From contig OY726561.1 in assembly GCA_963383645.1 (NCBI GenBank), positions 26,268,826 through 26,332,825 on the forward strand: a DNA stretch of 64,000 bases, in the 5' to 3' direction. Origin of the DNA: Muscardinus avellanarius. Its lineage: Eukaryota; Chordata; Mammalia; Rodentia; Gliridae. A program made the translations under genes and the position numbers. The notes under the pieces are model-generated. The model did no database searches and was not told the DNA's origin. It was given only the letters and a program-made list of their open reading frames with translations. Shown piece after piece: positions 36,174 to 47,419 of the stretch; the stretch's first letter is position 1; each line of letters begins with the position of its first letter.

Positions 36174-39002
36174 TCTCATGACCCTCTCTGAAGGAGATTT
36201 TAAGATTGTAACAAGAGTTCGCTTAAACCTAAAACCCAATACAACCACTTTTAGAAAACGTAACAAAAAGATTTAACATAGACTTTGAAGATACAGACCT
36301 AGCTCACACAAAAGATTTTTTGCATTGTACTCCACAAAGCCATTAATATGTTGCAGCTGAGTTTTGACCAGAATTTCCAGCTCAGTAGGATCTTTAAATT
36401 CAAAAGAAAAATAGAATCTATGTCTACCTGTGCTCTTGAGTCCAACTGGAAACATGAAATTTCAAAGAGAAAGTTACTACCATTCATCTTATCCTTTTAT
36501 GTCAAAGGAAGCAATTATGTTTTACTACTTTCAGACTATTAGATTTGAAAGAAGAAAAAACACAGATAGTGATAAATGGTATCAAACACCTATGGCTCCT
36601 CTATTAGAATGTTTTTACTCCATTGTTATTTTTGAGTAAACTAATTATTTTTCTTTTCCTTCAATTATGGTGGTAGAAGTTAATACAACTCCACAGTTTT
36701 CCTTGGGTTAAACATCGTGAATGTTTGCTCTACAATTAATCTGAATCCCAAGCCATAGTACTTATTCTACCTCTCATTTCCTTTCAAACACCCTTAAAAC
36801 ATCACATTCACTTTCAAATTGATAAATTTATCTGCTTATAAAATTCAAGTTAAAAACTGCAGACTTTTAACATGAGTACTTTTAATAACTGAAAGGCTCT
36901 AAAAATAAATGTCTGATTTTTAAGAACATGTAGCAAATCAGATATCATTATGTTGAGGATATAATTATATTGTCATACTTGTTTCAAGCCACCATATTGA
37001 ATGTGTACTTTGATTTCACTCACCATTTTGTATATGAACATTTTTAGCTCCTTGTATCAATTATATGTAAATTCTTCAGTATTTCAAATCTTCATTCAAA
37101 TTATAGACATATACTATGCAAATATACTACATAAGAAATGTCAGATGAAATTACATGAAAAATGAACATATAGGTAAATATTAAAACAACATATGTAAGT
37201 ATCTTTGCCTAATATATGAGGAAAGTGATAGAAGATAAAGTATACACTGGAGGAAGTGTTAAGGAAACTTTCAGTTAAAAACAGAATGGCACAAAACTCA
37301 GATGAAAGTAAAACAATATCATATACTTTCATATGATAATATTAGCATAAAACTGGGACAGGAAGTGAGCCACTTCACAACAAACTCTAGGTCTAATTCA
37401 CCTTCACTTCACTAGTATCTGACTGATTCTTAATATTGCATATATAGATGATCAAAAAATATTATTAAACATAGACTAAATCTCTATCTAATCTTCTCTC
37501 ACATTATGTTAGCCAGAGTCTTCTTTTGGTGACAGTGATTTTTGTCAAAAAAAATGTTAGCAAAAGAACTAGAGCCTGTGGTTAATATGGAGAGTGGATA
37601 TAAGAAAATTACAAATCTGAATACAATAATTTGGGCATTGTGGCACTTAAAAACAATTATATCACTTCCGTCTGTATAGGTGGCACACATGTCAATTATA
37701 TAGAAGATTTTTGTGCAGAACTAAGCATTCAAACTCTTTAAGATCACTGATGGTTTCATAAATAAACTCTACAGACATATCAACTCTTTATATCTTTGCT
37801 ATTTTAGTCATTTAAAACAATAGTTTCTTCTTAGTCATTTGTCTGTATGTTATCTATTTTTCAATCAGTGATTAAGAATTTTTTCTAGATGCAAATAACA
37901 TAATTTTATATACTAAATATTTTAAATACAAAATTATATTGCTTAAATATAAAATTTGAGGTATTTGTTTATAATTCATGCATACAAATAAAACTTTAAA
38001 TACGGTTTGCCATGTTACATATTCATCAATATGACCTATATCATCCTTAGGTATATTCTAATCAGAATGGTTAAAAAAAAAACCACCCTGATGACATGGG
38101 AACTTTGTATCCATCAATATTTTACCCATGCACAGGAAAATATAATGGTAGAATAACCCATCTTATTATAAAATATAAACTTAGAATATGCCCAGAGTAC
38201 ATTTTTTCCAGTTTCCAAATTGTTCACTTCAAGGCAATATTTAGCACAGCAGAAAATGTTAATTACCATCAAATGCATTCTGAACAATTTCATTTTAATG
38301 CTATTTGCAATTACTTCAGTGAAATTCTTATTTTAACAGCCTTTTCTGGTTCCAGATCACTGATTTGTTTCAGCAAAAATAAAAAGAAGCTATGGTTGAC
38401 TGGCTAATAGGCTTTCTTTCACTCTGTATAGAGCATTTAAAAATTAAAATAATGCTAGACAAGGAAATGAATAATAAAACTCAGTTTCCTTTCACATTCC
38501 AAGGGATTCACCTTGCGTCTAATTTGGAAAAATTTAAGATCAGTTTTCATAACTGCAGAGACTTTCCATTTTTTAATTTATTCACTTGCTTTATTCAATT
38601 CTCTGACTGTACCTGTGACATTGTCTCAAATTAATTTATTGTGTAAATCACACTGAGAACACCTTAAGAAAGCAAGCATTTCAGTAGACAAACATGCAAA
38701 TTTGCAAACAATTCTGTTGATTTCTGGCAAAGTGCCATCTGAATATAATAGGTATATACAAAAAGACATCCACGTTTCAGACTCTTATCTTATTTCTGGA
38801 GCTATTAAAACTAAGAAAATAAAAAGCACTAGCAATAATTTTAGCCATTGTAATATTCACTATTTTCAATTTTCCTCCATTTAATCCTTATTTAAGCTAT
38901 TTTCCATTTCACAATACAAAATAAAAGTTCATTTTCTATGTTAAAGGAACATGACTTTATACTTAAATCTAGATGATCTGAGTTTTTTGTTTGTTAGTTT
39001 GT

Positions 39003-39192
39003 TTTGATGGTACTGGGGGTGGTACTGGGGCTGTCTACCTCCTAGCTATACTCCCATATCTATTTTATATTTTATTTAGAAACAGGGTCTCACTAGTTGC
39101 CAAAAGCCTCACTAAGTAGCTGAGGCTGACTTCTGTCTCAGCCTTCCAAGCGCAGCGCAGGAATTACAAGTGTGTGCCGCCATGCCTAGCTT
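39003..39192 (-). repeat. B1-dID-type SINE, antisense
   Basis: GGTACTGGGGCTGTCTACCTCC, GAAACAGGGTCTCACTAG, CAGCGCAGGAATTACAAGTG and CCGCCATGCCTAGC; moderately diverged. Confidence 0.85.
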
Positions 39193-40454
39193 GATCTGAT
39201 TTTTTATGTAGAAATAAATCAGCACCTGGCTCCTCTTCTTGTGATTGATAGGCATATTCAGCATGCTATTATCATTCTCTAGCATTCATTTAATTTAAGA
39301 ATCACATTCCTAGAAAATTTCATAGTAACTTCAAAGACTCTGTATCAATGCTTTTGATTATTCAGTTTTGTTATAATTATTTTACCTTTAAAACAATTAA
39401 CCTAACTCTTGGAGCTATAATTGGCCAGATTCCTTTTAATAACAAAATATAGACCACTGGAAATGAAATTTTAAGAATGATTGTCACATAATTAATAAAA
39501 ATATTGAATTGTTAATGGAAATATAAATTTTGATTAACTGAAGCCAAATATTAATGGAAGATGTCTTTCTACATTATAAACTTTGAAAATATTATCTTTA
39601 CTATTAAATTATTTATTACCTATTAGGATAGTAAATAATAATTACTGATTTTGAAAACTAATCACCATAAACATATTCAGATATGTGTGGTATGATATTT
39701 CAAGCTACACTAATTATTTGTCTGACATAAGAGTATCACAATCAAAAATGGATATTTGGTTGAAACCGTATCCTTATTTTTTATTCTTCCCTGTTTATCT
39801 TCAGTTTGTAAATAAAAGATAGGTTCTTATCCTTTCCACCCACAGTAAATGCCTTCACGTTGACACATATCTCATGGATGTGTGAAGCTTAAACATGGAT
39901 TAAAAGTTACATACCTTAAAATTACCTGTTCCTGATAACTACTTTGCAAAATGCTGCATGTTATTATCACAGTATATGCAGTAAAAATCTCTATTTGCAT
40001 AGTTAGAAATTTTTGATACTTAAGCTCCAGAAAAATAAAAATGAAAATTTTTATTTTTACACTGTAAATTTTAACACTGTAAATAAATATAAATTCCTAC
40101 ACCAAACCGGCTACTTTACTTCCATTCCCTTGGTGTGCATGGTTTATCGCATGGCACATCATGGCTGTGATATCTGGAATTATATTTCACGAGTCTTTAT
40201 TCTTCTCCTAGGAAGCACATGCTGCATCGCCATTACAGCAACATCATCATTAAAATAAATGGTCATTGTCACGATATTTGGAATGGATTAAAGTGCCCTT
40301 GTCAGTTCCTCACAGTCATTCATATGCATAGAGTAATTGAAATATCTTACAAGGGGAAAGATCAGAACTATCTTACTGGTCCGCTATTTGATATAAAATT
40401 ATAGCACTAATGTATTTTTATTTTTTTCATTATTATTATTATTATTTTCTTTTT

Positions 40455-40644
40455 TTATTTTTGGTGGTACTAGGGTTCCTGGAAGCCCTTCTACCTCCTG
40501 GATACACTCCCAGAACTATTTTTTATTTTGTTATTTTTGGAAACAGGGTCTCTTAAGCCAGCGCAGCTGGCTTCGAACCTGCGAGATCTTCCTGTCTCAG
40601 CCTCCCAAGAGTGGGGATTTCAAGCCTGTGCCACCACGCCCGGC
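40455..40644 (-). repeat. B1-dID-type SINE, antisense, 'GGTCTGGGAGT' subfamily
   Basis: TGGTGGTACTAGGGTTCCTGGAAGCCC, CAGGGTCTCTTAAGCCAGCGC and CCACCACGCCCGGC; close to the copy at 26852. Confidence 0.9.
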
Positions 40645-40941
40645 ACTAATATATTTTTAAAAGTACTTCTTAGTTATGTTAAAGGGAATGAATTTCCCAA
40701 GAATTTTGTGTTGAGAAGCATTCAGTAAACTACCTGCCTAAAATGGCTTAACAATTCCTTCTGACCATCTTTTAACTCTGGTAGTAAATTTATTAAAACC
40801 CCGCCTATTTACTTCTAGCATAATTCATAATTGCTTGGTTATGTGAAAATTCAATACATTCTCAAATTGTCAAGTGTTTAGAATATAAGCAGTAGAAAAT
40901 TGTGAAATTTTTATTTATTTTAAATCAAAAAGGGGAATAAT

Positions 40942-40977
<36 letters not shown>
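40942..40977. repeat. (CA)n microsatellite
   Basis: About 36 bp of pure CA. Unlike the other dinucleotide tracts it has no SINE beside it that I can see. Confidence 0.97.
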
Positions 40978-40979
<2 letters not shown>

Positions 40980-41603
40980 GATCATATTATAGTCTTCATC
41001 ACTTCTTAACATTATCTTTTATGCCTTTCTGGGATTAGCATGTTCAGACTTAGATGAATTTATTAAAATAACAAAAACTCACATATAATTTTATATTGTT
41101 TGAAAAGTGCTCCCATATATATTATTTGATCTTGGAAAGGAATACAGTATATAAAAGGAAGGTGTGTTGGAGCTATTGGGCTAAAATTATGCACTTAAAG
41201 CTTATTCTCTAAGACTTTGCCTGCTCATAAAAATGATAGGTATTGAAGATTTTTTAAGTTTTAAAAATCAGATATGATTAGTGAAAAGCACCTACATATT
41301 ATCTGGCATACAGAATTTCAAAGCTATTTTAGATTGGGTAGTGGTTATTATTACTTAAGCTTTAACTGGGTGATCTGATGTTTGCAGATATTCAGCTCTT
41401 TTTTAATGTCATACACATTTACCTACTCAAATCAAGATCTCAACACATTTAATCTTAAATTCAACCTACAGTCTATTAGTGTCTCCCATTGGGTTGTTGA
41501 AACTCAGAATCATTTTCATCATCTGCTTCCAGAGGCATGGTTAGAGTGAGTCTCAGTTAGTGAGATTTGATAGGTATGTGATAAATACACAAGGATAGAT
41601 GGG

Positions 41604-42131
41604 TGTCGCACGCAGTGACGACTCTTACACGATCTTCCTCAAGCAGTTTTATTACCCCAGGTTCTTGTACAGTTCCTCTTTAATGCTCTCTCAACGCCCT
41701 CTCAGGTAAAAACAACATCAGTCTTCTATCTCCTCCCTCATCACTCCACCAACCCTCCTTCTGGCACTCTACGTCTCTGCTGCAGCACACACCGGTCACA
41801 ATGGTGGCTTTGTGAACATGTCCGTCCCAGCTCGGAGCCCGGAGCAGTCCGCCAAGGAACCGCTCTTCCTGTCCACCAACCCTCTTAGTTCCTTCTCCTT
41901 CCTCCCGCTAGGGCATGCGCGCTTTTAACCTTCTCCTGGGCGGGCAGGTGGTAGCACGAGGCGTTGCGTCACTAATTATCCGTAAGGCGCCTGATAGGGC
42001 TCACTGCGCAGGCTCAGGGCACCGCCAGCCTCGTGAGCCTCGTGACTTGGCTGCAAGCCCAGGCGCCATCTTGAGTCCACGCTGGCAACAAGCCTGGGTG
42101 CCACCTCGGTCCTGCCGAGTGGGCCCCAACA
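41604..42131 (-). repeat. 3' LTR of the ERV (528 bp)
   Basis: Opens TGTTGGGGCCCACTCGG and closes ...GCGTGCGACA on the minus strand. An AATAAA poly(A) signal lies at about 41648-41653 on the minus strand. The open frame of about 79 codons on the + strand at 41915-42154 is repeated in the other LTR and is not a gene. Confidence 0.93.
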
Positions 42132-42146
42132 TATCTCCCTTTTTGT
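42132..42146 (-). other. Polypurine tract of the ERV
   Basis: On the minus strand AAAAAGGGAGATA sits directly before the 3' LTR, the position of the plus-strand primer in retroviral reverse transcription. Confidence 0.75.
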
Positions 42147-42423
42147 TTTATTAAAATAAGGCTCGGGATCGTGCCTGTCTTAGGTTGCCGACCCTCAAGG
42201 ACCATTCTTACCCGTCATTGGGAGAACAATAGCATGATTGTTTCCCTGTCTTAGGTTGAAAGGTCCCGGGGACGATCTTACCCGTCACTGACTACCGATC
42301 CAGCATACTGAGCCGTACATGGGGAGATAAGCCAGCTTCAAGGGCTGCCAGAGCTTGCACCAATATGCGCTGTTGTTGCAGTGCGCGTTGTCGAGTTCGC
42401 CTGATATATCCAACCATGAAACA

Positions 42424-42948
42424 TCATGCTACCACCAGCAAGAATGCCCAGAACGCCATGCCACCCCAGTCTTTTAAAAAACCCAATGTTCCATGTATCA
42501 AGTCCATCCATTGTTGTACTGCAGCGACTTCTACGCGGGTAGGATTAATTGCAGCGATGGACGCTCGTAGCTCAATCATGGTGTGTTCAAATTCACGGCT
42601 CCAAGTTCCTAGAAGCGTCTTGCTTAATTGACGAAACAAATTGCCTGCATGGGAGAAATTCTGATACTGCACATACGTTATACATATAGTCCAGATAATT
42701 GAGCTTGCTGAGCCATGCCAGCAGCCACATGTGAGGATAGAGCATTCATAGTGGCTGCAATAACTGCCACAGCCACAGAGGCCACAATTACAGCAATAAG
42801 AGCAGAAATTCCAAAGTCTCCAAGGGTGCATAGAAGCATAGCAGAAAGTCAGAAAACAGGTATCAACAAAACAACCTAAACTATCATTAACCAAGGTAAA
42901 GGAAGAGGGAAAGTAGAAATAGTTCCCCAAAGATCTTAAAGAAAACAA
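42424..42948 (-). pseudogene. ERV env transmembrane-subunit remnant, broken
   Basis: A 174-codon open frame on the minus strand. Its second half looks like the end of a retroviral transmembrane protein: a helical stretch, VQQWMDLIHGTLGFLKDW (the Trp-rich segment before the membrane), then a hydrophobic anchor AFWAFLLVVA. The first half is Cys-rich nonsense in this frame, while another frame over about 42700-42830 gives the Ala/Val-rich stretch expected for a fusion-peptide region, so a frameshift separates the two. No surface subunit is present. It cannot make a working envelope. Confidence 0.7.
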
Positions 42949-43129
42949 CTCATCTCTACGGTACCGAGCAGCAGTTTACAACTCTTACGTTAGGAACTAA
43001 TCTTCTGACCTATCCTTTACACATTAGGCGCCTTTTCCAACTAACCTCAGGTGTCTTCCATCTATGGTGGCGGATTAGGAGAGGGAGTCGAATCAGGACC
43101 AGCCCGATTCTCTAACTTGCTTACACTAA

Positions 43130-43590
43130 AAAATATCCTCCTTAATGGAGCCCCCTGTTGATCGGGGTAACTTGCTTACACTAAAAAATATCCTCCTTAA
43201 TGGAGCCCCCTTTGATCGGGGAAAATACAGCGCTGTCCCTCGCTTTTCCGCGAGCCTCGCTTATCCGCGAGCCTTATTTACTAAATATCCTCCTTAATGG
43301 AGCCCCCTTTGATCGGGGAAAATACAGCGCTGTCCCTCGCTTTTCCGCGAGCCTCGCTTATCCGCGAGCCTTATTTACTAAATATCCTCCTTAATGGAGC
43401 CCCCTTTGATCGGGGAAAATACAGCGCTGTCCCTCGCTTTTCCGCGAGCCTCGCTTATCCGCGAGCCTTATTTACTAAATATCCTCCTTAATGGAGCCCC
43501 CTTTGATCGGGGAAAATATCCTCCTTAATGGAGCCCCCTTTGATCGGGGAAAACACTAAAAAATATCCTCCTTAATGGAGCCTCCTCCTC
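43130..43590 (-). repeat. ERV leader tandem array, 97-bp units
   Basis: Three identical full units (43200-43296, 43297-43393, 43394-43490) and shorter copies of the module ATGGAGCCCCCTTTGATCGG at 43145, 43491, 43528 and 43575 (seven in all, counting diverged ones). Each full unit holds the hairpin CCCC-TTTGATC-GGGG, the perfect palindrome ACAGCGCTGT, and two hairpins CTCGC-(N6)-GCGAG. The array lies between the primer site and the env remnant, where retroviruses keep dimerisation and packaging signals. Small identical + strand ORFs at 43200 and 43297 are by-products of the repeat. Confidence 0.93.
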
Positions 43591-43610
43591 CCTTTTCGGA
43601 GTCAAAGGAG

Positions 43611-43618
43611 TACTTACC
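43611..43618 (-). promoter_or_regulatory. Likely major splice donor of the ERV
   Basis: On the minus strand CTG|GTAAGTACT lies about 45 bases after the primer site, the usual place of a retroviral leader donor. It matches the donor consensus well. Confidence 0.6.
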
Positions 43619-43661
43619 AGCCGGCTGCCCGGGACTGCCGAGGTTCTGATCAAAGCGAAGT

Positions 43662-43679
43662 TCCCCGTACGGGCCACCA
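43662..43679 (-). other. Primer-binding site, tRNA-Ile type
   Basis: On the minus strand TGGTGGCCCGTACGGGGA, two bases after the 5' LTR. Its reverse complement TCCCCGTACGGGCCACCA equals the 3' end of mammalian tRNA-Ile(AAU) with CCA, as I recall that tRNA, over all 18 bases. Confidence 0.85.
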
Positions 43680-43681
43680 TT

Positions 43682-44209
43682 TGTCGTGCGCAGTGACGAC
43701 TCTTACTCGATCTTCCTCAAGCAGTTTTATTACCCCAGGTTCTTGTACAGTTCCTCTTTAATGCTCTCTCAACGCCCTCTCAGGTAAAAACAACATCAGT
43801 CTTCTATCTCCTCCCTCATCACTCCACCAACCCTCCTTCTGGCACTCTACGTCTCTGCTGCAGCACACACCGGTCACAATGGTGGCTTTGTGAACATGTC
43901 CGTCCCAGCTCGGAGCCCGGAGCAGTCCGCCAAGGAACCGCTCTTCCTGTCCACCAACCCTCTTAGTTCCTTCTCCTTCCTCCCGCTAGGGCATGCGCGC
44001 TTTTAACCTTCTCCTGGGCGGGCAGGTGGTAGCACGAGGCGTTGCGTCACTAATTATCCGTAAGGCGCCTGATAGGGCTCACTGCGCAGGCTCAGGGCAC
44101 CGCCAGCCTCGTGAGCCTCGTGACTTGGCTGCAAGCCCAGGCGCCATCTTGAGTCCACGCTGGCAACAAGCCTGGGTGCCACCTCGGTCCTGCCGAGTGG
44201 GCCCCAACA
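43682..44209 (-). repeat. 5' LTR of the ERV (528 bp)
   Basis: Same length as the 3' LTR. The only differences I find are at element U5, + positions 43687, 43688 and 43708 (T, G, T against C, A, A in the other LTR). The other roughly 500 bases appear identical. Confidence 0.93.
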
Positions 44210-44537
44210 GATGGGAATACAGAAGAAAGGACTGATTAGTAATATTAATGAAGGGCAGTCCAACAGGAAGAAAACAGTGTATACATGATGCTGATCAATA
44301 TGTTTGAACCAAAGAAAAAGTTGTAATGAGGAGTAAAATTTTGCAGGAGCAAAATAAAAGGGTATAGACCCTCTTATTTTTTTCCTAAATTAAGTTGCAA
44401 AAATTTTCTTTTACACAAAGCTCAAGCTTATCTATAAGAACTAGTACCCTAAGAAATGTAGTTATAAATTTTCTGGCATATACTATCATCTCTCCAAAAT
44501 AAAAAAGTGTTACTAATTATATTTCTTTCCTTTTCAG

Positions 44538-44627
44538 CGGACTGTGGAGGACCTTTTGAATTGTGGGAGCCAAATACAACATTCAGTTCTCCAAACTTTC
44601 CAAACAGCTACCCTAATCTGGCTTTCT
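44538..44627 (+). CDS. TMPRSS15: TMPRSS15 window exon 9 (CUB 2, first part)
   Basis: Enters in phase 1 (A|CG = Thr), reads DCGGPFELWEPNTTFSSPNF, then PNSYPNLAF. This is the opening of CUB 2: the first Cys with GG, and SPNFPNSYPN, the signature CUB loop. Sequon NTT. The donor is GTGAGT at 44628, within ...TTTCT|GTGAGT; the Cys codon is completed by exon 10. The apparent open frame to 44704 is read-through. 90 bp, phase 1-1. Confidence 0.95.
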
Positions 44628-45284
44628 GTGAGTCATTTATTTTCCAGACCATTGTAAAAACTGTCCGGATAAAGGTTGGGGAACTGCCTAACACCGAAAA
44701 ATAGATTATAAATTTGTCAAATATTGGCATGCCTACTATGTCTGCCTAAGAGATTATTTAAATATAATAAGAGTTAAAATTGCTCACTTTTTTGATTATT
44801 TATTTCATGCCAGGCAATGTGCTAATGTTTAACTACATTATTTCACTTGATTCGCACAGTAACTATTTAAAGTAGTTTCTATTATTGTAATTACAAATTA
44901 AAATGTTGAATAATACCAATTACATGAAAAAGTCAGTCATCTTTCAGATATTTGTCTCTTAATCACTTTGCTGCTTATGCACAAATTGTCTATAGTTTGT
45001 ATGTTTGCAATTTCATAGAACAAAGTCAAGTAAAACTAAAAAGCAAAGAGCCAATTATGACATTCACATCCTTTGCAAATGTACACTGTCATTAGTAAAT
45101 CAGAAAGCCAAAGTAATGTGACTATACTCCCCTCATTAAAGAGAAAATAATAATAGATAAAACATCCAAATCTAAAGAAAAAACATTTGCAGAAAACTGC
45201 ACAAAAGTCTACTGCTAAGTTAATGATACTACCTACAGAAAACTCATTAGAACTTCATAGTGAGTGCATTGAAAAATACAGGTT

Positions 45285-45375
45285 TCCCAGGCCATCCTAC
45301 AAAGTTTCCACTTCAGTAGGTCTGGGCTGGGAAATAGACATGTTCTTCCATGAATATTCCTGGTGAAGTCCACAA
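45285..45375 (+). mobile_element. MER5-like DNA transposon fragment
   Basis: TTCCACTTCAGTAGGTCTGGGCTGGGAAATAGACATG followed by TTCCTGGTGAAGTCCACAAACC resembles the middle of MER5A (hAT-Charlie), from memory. Short and old. Confidence 0.45.
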
Positions 45376-45654
45376 ACCAAATGGTGAATTATGCCAGTGA
45401 AAGAAATTCTCCAAAGGCACTGAAAGACATGTTAGAAAATGCCAACCTTTCTTCCTTCAGATGACCAAGATATAAGCATCACTTTCAAAGGTAAATAAGG
45501 TTACTATTACAGGGATATATATGATCCCACAAACAGATATATAAGCAGCCATTAGTCTAACTTGAAATATGTGGGAAACCAGGTTGTAGTCTCTAACTGA
45601 CATTAAAGACATATTTTAAATATATTACTTAGACGAAGTAATGATCTAAAAATC

Positions 45655-45860
45655 AGCAAAAGCCTGATACAGTAGCACAAACCTGTGGCCCCAGTACTTG
45701 AAAGGCTGAGACCTTCATGGTTCGAAGTCAGTCTCAGAAACTTACTGGAACCCTCAGAAATTTAGTAATACCATGTTTCAAAATTTAAAAATAATTAAAA
45801 AGGGTATAGCTTGAAGGTAGAATGCCCTGGTTCAACCCCCAGTACCCAAACAAACAAATA
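45655..45860 (+). repeat. B1-dID-type SINE, diverged
   Basis: AGCCTGATACAGTAGCACAAACC start, TGGTTCGAAGTCAGTCTC, and ID half GGGTATAGCTTGAAGGTAGAATGCCC ... CCCCCAGTACCC with an (AAAC)n-like tail. Confidence 0.8.
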
Positions 45861-46957
45861 CATCATAAGAAACAGTAGAATATTGCAGGAACAATTTGGA
45901 GAAGTTTGGTTCAATTATTTACATATTCACTCAAATATGTACTAAATACTATATATTTAAGCACTGAAATAAGTTAAAAAATAAAATAAAAAGAAACACT
46001 AACATAGCCTAGGTGTTCAACTAAATTATCAGGCATTATAAAGTGTCCCTGATACTGTTAAAATAGTGATAAAGGCAGGACACTGCAGGAAAAACACTGA
46101 GAGTTCAGTAACATAAAACACAGGAGGTCTTTAATACCTCTAGAATCTTTAAGAAAAATGAAATAATTAAATAATGATAACAAGTGAATTTGAAAGTGTG
46201 TACTATGTCATGGAATTTGAATTTTATTCTGAGAACATCAGGAAAATGTCATATAGCTTATAGGAAAATATAGATAAAATAAAGCTCATCTTTGTGATGG
46301 ATCTGGGTAACATCAGAAATAGATGGTAAGGGAGAAGAGCTAGAAGTATCTATCGCCTATTAGATTAGAAAATGAGAGGTAGCAGTGCCTTGAACTCCAA
46401 CAGCAGCAGTGGGCATTGAGTACTGGGTAGGAAAGAAGGGATGCGTGTAGCAGTGTTGATGGCCCTCTAAGACTGATTGCATATGAAAGGAAGGGGAGAG
46501 GCCATCAAGGGAAATGCAGTTTCTGGTGTGGACCTTAGTGAGTGCATGATTGGTAGTGTCATTTATTGATAGGAAAGAGAAGAGGAGTAAGTTTGCGAAA
46601 GAGGTAATTCTGCATTCCCTTCAGAGCCTATTGGATTACGATGTACATCCATATAGAGTAAATAGATAAATTTGTCTACTTCTACATAGAAAGAGCAGAA
46701 AATGAAGGGTTAGAAGTCATTATTCTATAGATAAAGTTTTATTCCTTGTGAGTGAAAAGAGAACACGCATACAGAGCAAGGAAATGAATTACAATAAAGT
46801 CTGAGAATTAAAGTATTTCAGAAAACCAGTAAATAAAGAAATGTATATTGATGTTGGTAGTTCATTATTTCTTTCACAAAGTGAATCACCAGCACACAAC
46901 ATAAATAATTAATGTGGAAAATATTAAATAAATGTAGAAGTTTACATGCCCTACATA

Positions 46958-47157
46958 TTGCTTTTGTTGATACTGCAGGTTGAACTCAGAGATATTCTAC
47001 CTCCAAGCTAAATCCCCTAGCCCAATTTTATTTCTTATTTGGGAAAAGGGTCTCACTGCATACTGAGAGCCTTGCTGATACTGGGTTTGAGCCTGGGATA
47101 CTCCTGTCTCCACCTCCCAAGTACTGGGATTACAAGTGTGGGCCACCATTCCTGGTT
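46958..47157 (-). repeat. B1-dID-type SINE, antisense, diverged
   Basis: GATACTGCAGGTTGAACTCAGAG, TCTCACTGCATACTGAGAG, AAGTACTGGGATTACAAGTGTG and CCACCATTCCTGG. Confidence 0.85.
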
Positions 47158-47419
47158 CCAATATATTGCATTCTAATCAACCAATTTCATTAATGTAATC
47201 ATGGAAAATAAAGAAAATTGAATTATTATATTAATTTAATTTTATAATCATAATTTTAATGTAAAATAAAATGGATATTTGCAATATTGAGTTATTTGAT
47301 TTCATATACAATAAAAATTTAATTAAGATGATTATTACAAATTTAACTGAAATTTTACTATCAATATTCTTGAACATACCAATACATTTTCTAATCAAAA
47401 AACAAAAAAGAAAGAAAAT

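Larger units (their letters stand above)
41604..44209 (-). mobile_element. Young non-autonomous ERV2-like endogenous retrovirus
   Basis: A 2,606-bp provirus flanked by perfect 6-bp duplications GATGGG (41598-41603 and 44210-44215), the length usual for class II (beta-type) retroviruses. Element order on the minus strand: 5' LTR (44209-43682), tRNA-Ile primer site, splice donor, tandem hairpin array (43590-43130), a short unassigned segment, broken env transmembrane remnant (42948-42424), purine tract, 3' LTR (42131-41604). No gag, protease or pol sequence is present, so it depends on another element's proteins. LTRs differ at only 3 of 528 positions. It is antisense to TMPRSS15 and ends 328 bp before exon 9. 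Confidence 0.93.
35561..44537 (+). other. TMPRSS15 intron (window intron 8), carries the ERV
   Basis: 9-kb phase 1 intron. SINEs at 35930-36173, 39003-39192 and 40455-40644, a (CA)n tract at 40942-40977, and the endogenous retrovirus at 41604-44209 close to its 3' end. The stretches 36174-39002, 39193-40454, 40645-40941 and 40978-41597 are AT-rich with nothing I recognise. Acceptor TTCTTTCCTTTTCAG, with TTACTAAT as a likely branch point. Confidence 0.85.

Noticed and set aside
42424..42948. A captured, syncytin-like env gene
   Set aside because: No surface subunit, frame broken, Cys-rich nonsense in the first half; a remnant only.
43200..43491. Two identical small proteins on the + strand
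   Set aside because: They are products of the 97-bp repeat of the ERV leader, not genes; likewise the twin ORFs at 41915 and 43993 in the two LTRs.
43130..43590. CRISPR-like direct repeats
   Set aside because: Units are contiguous with no unique spacers, lie inside a retroviral leader, and the genome is mammalian.
44507..44704. 65-codon open frame
   Set aside because: Exon 9 read through its GTGAGT donor; the protein after LAF stops looking like a CUB domain, while exon 10 restores it.
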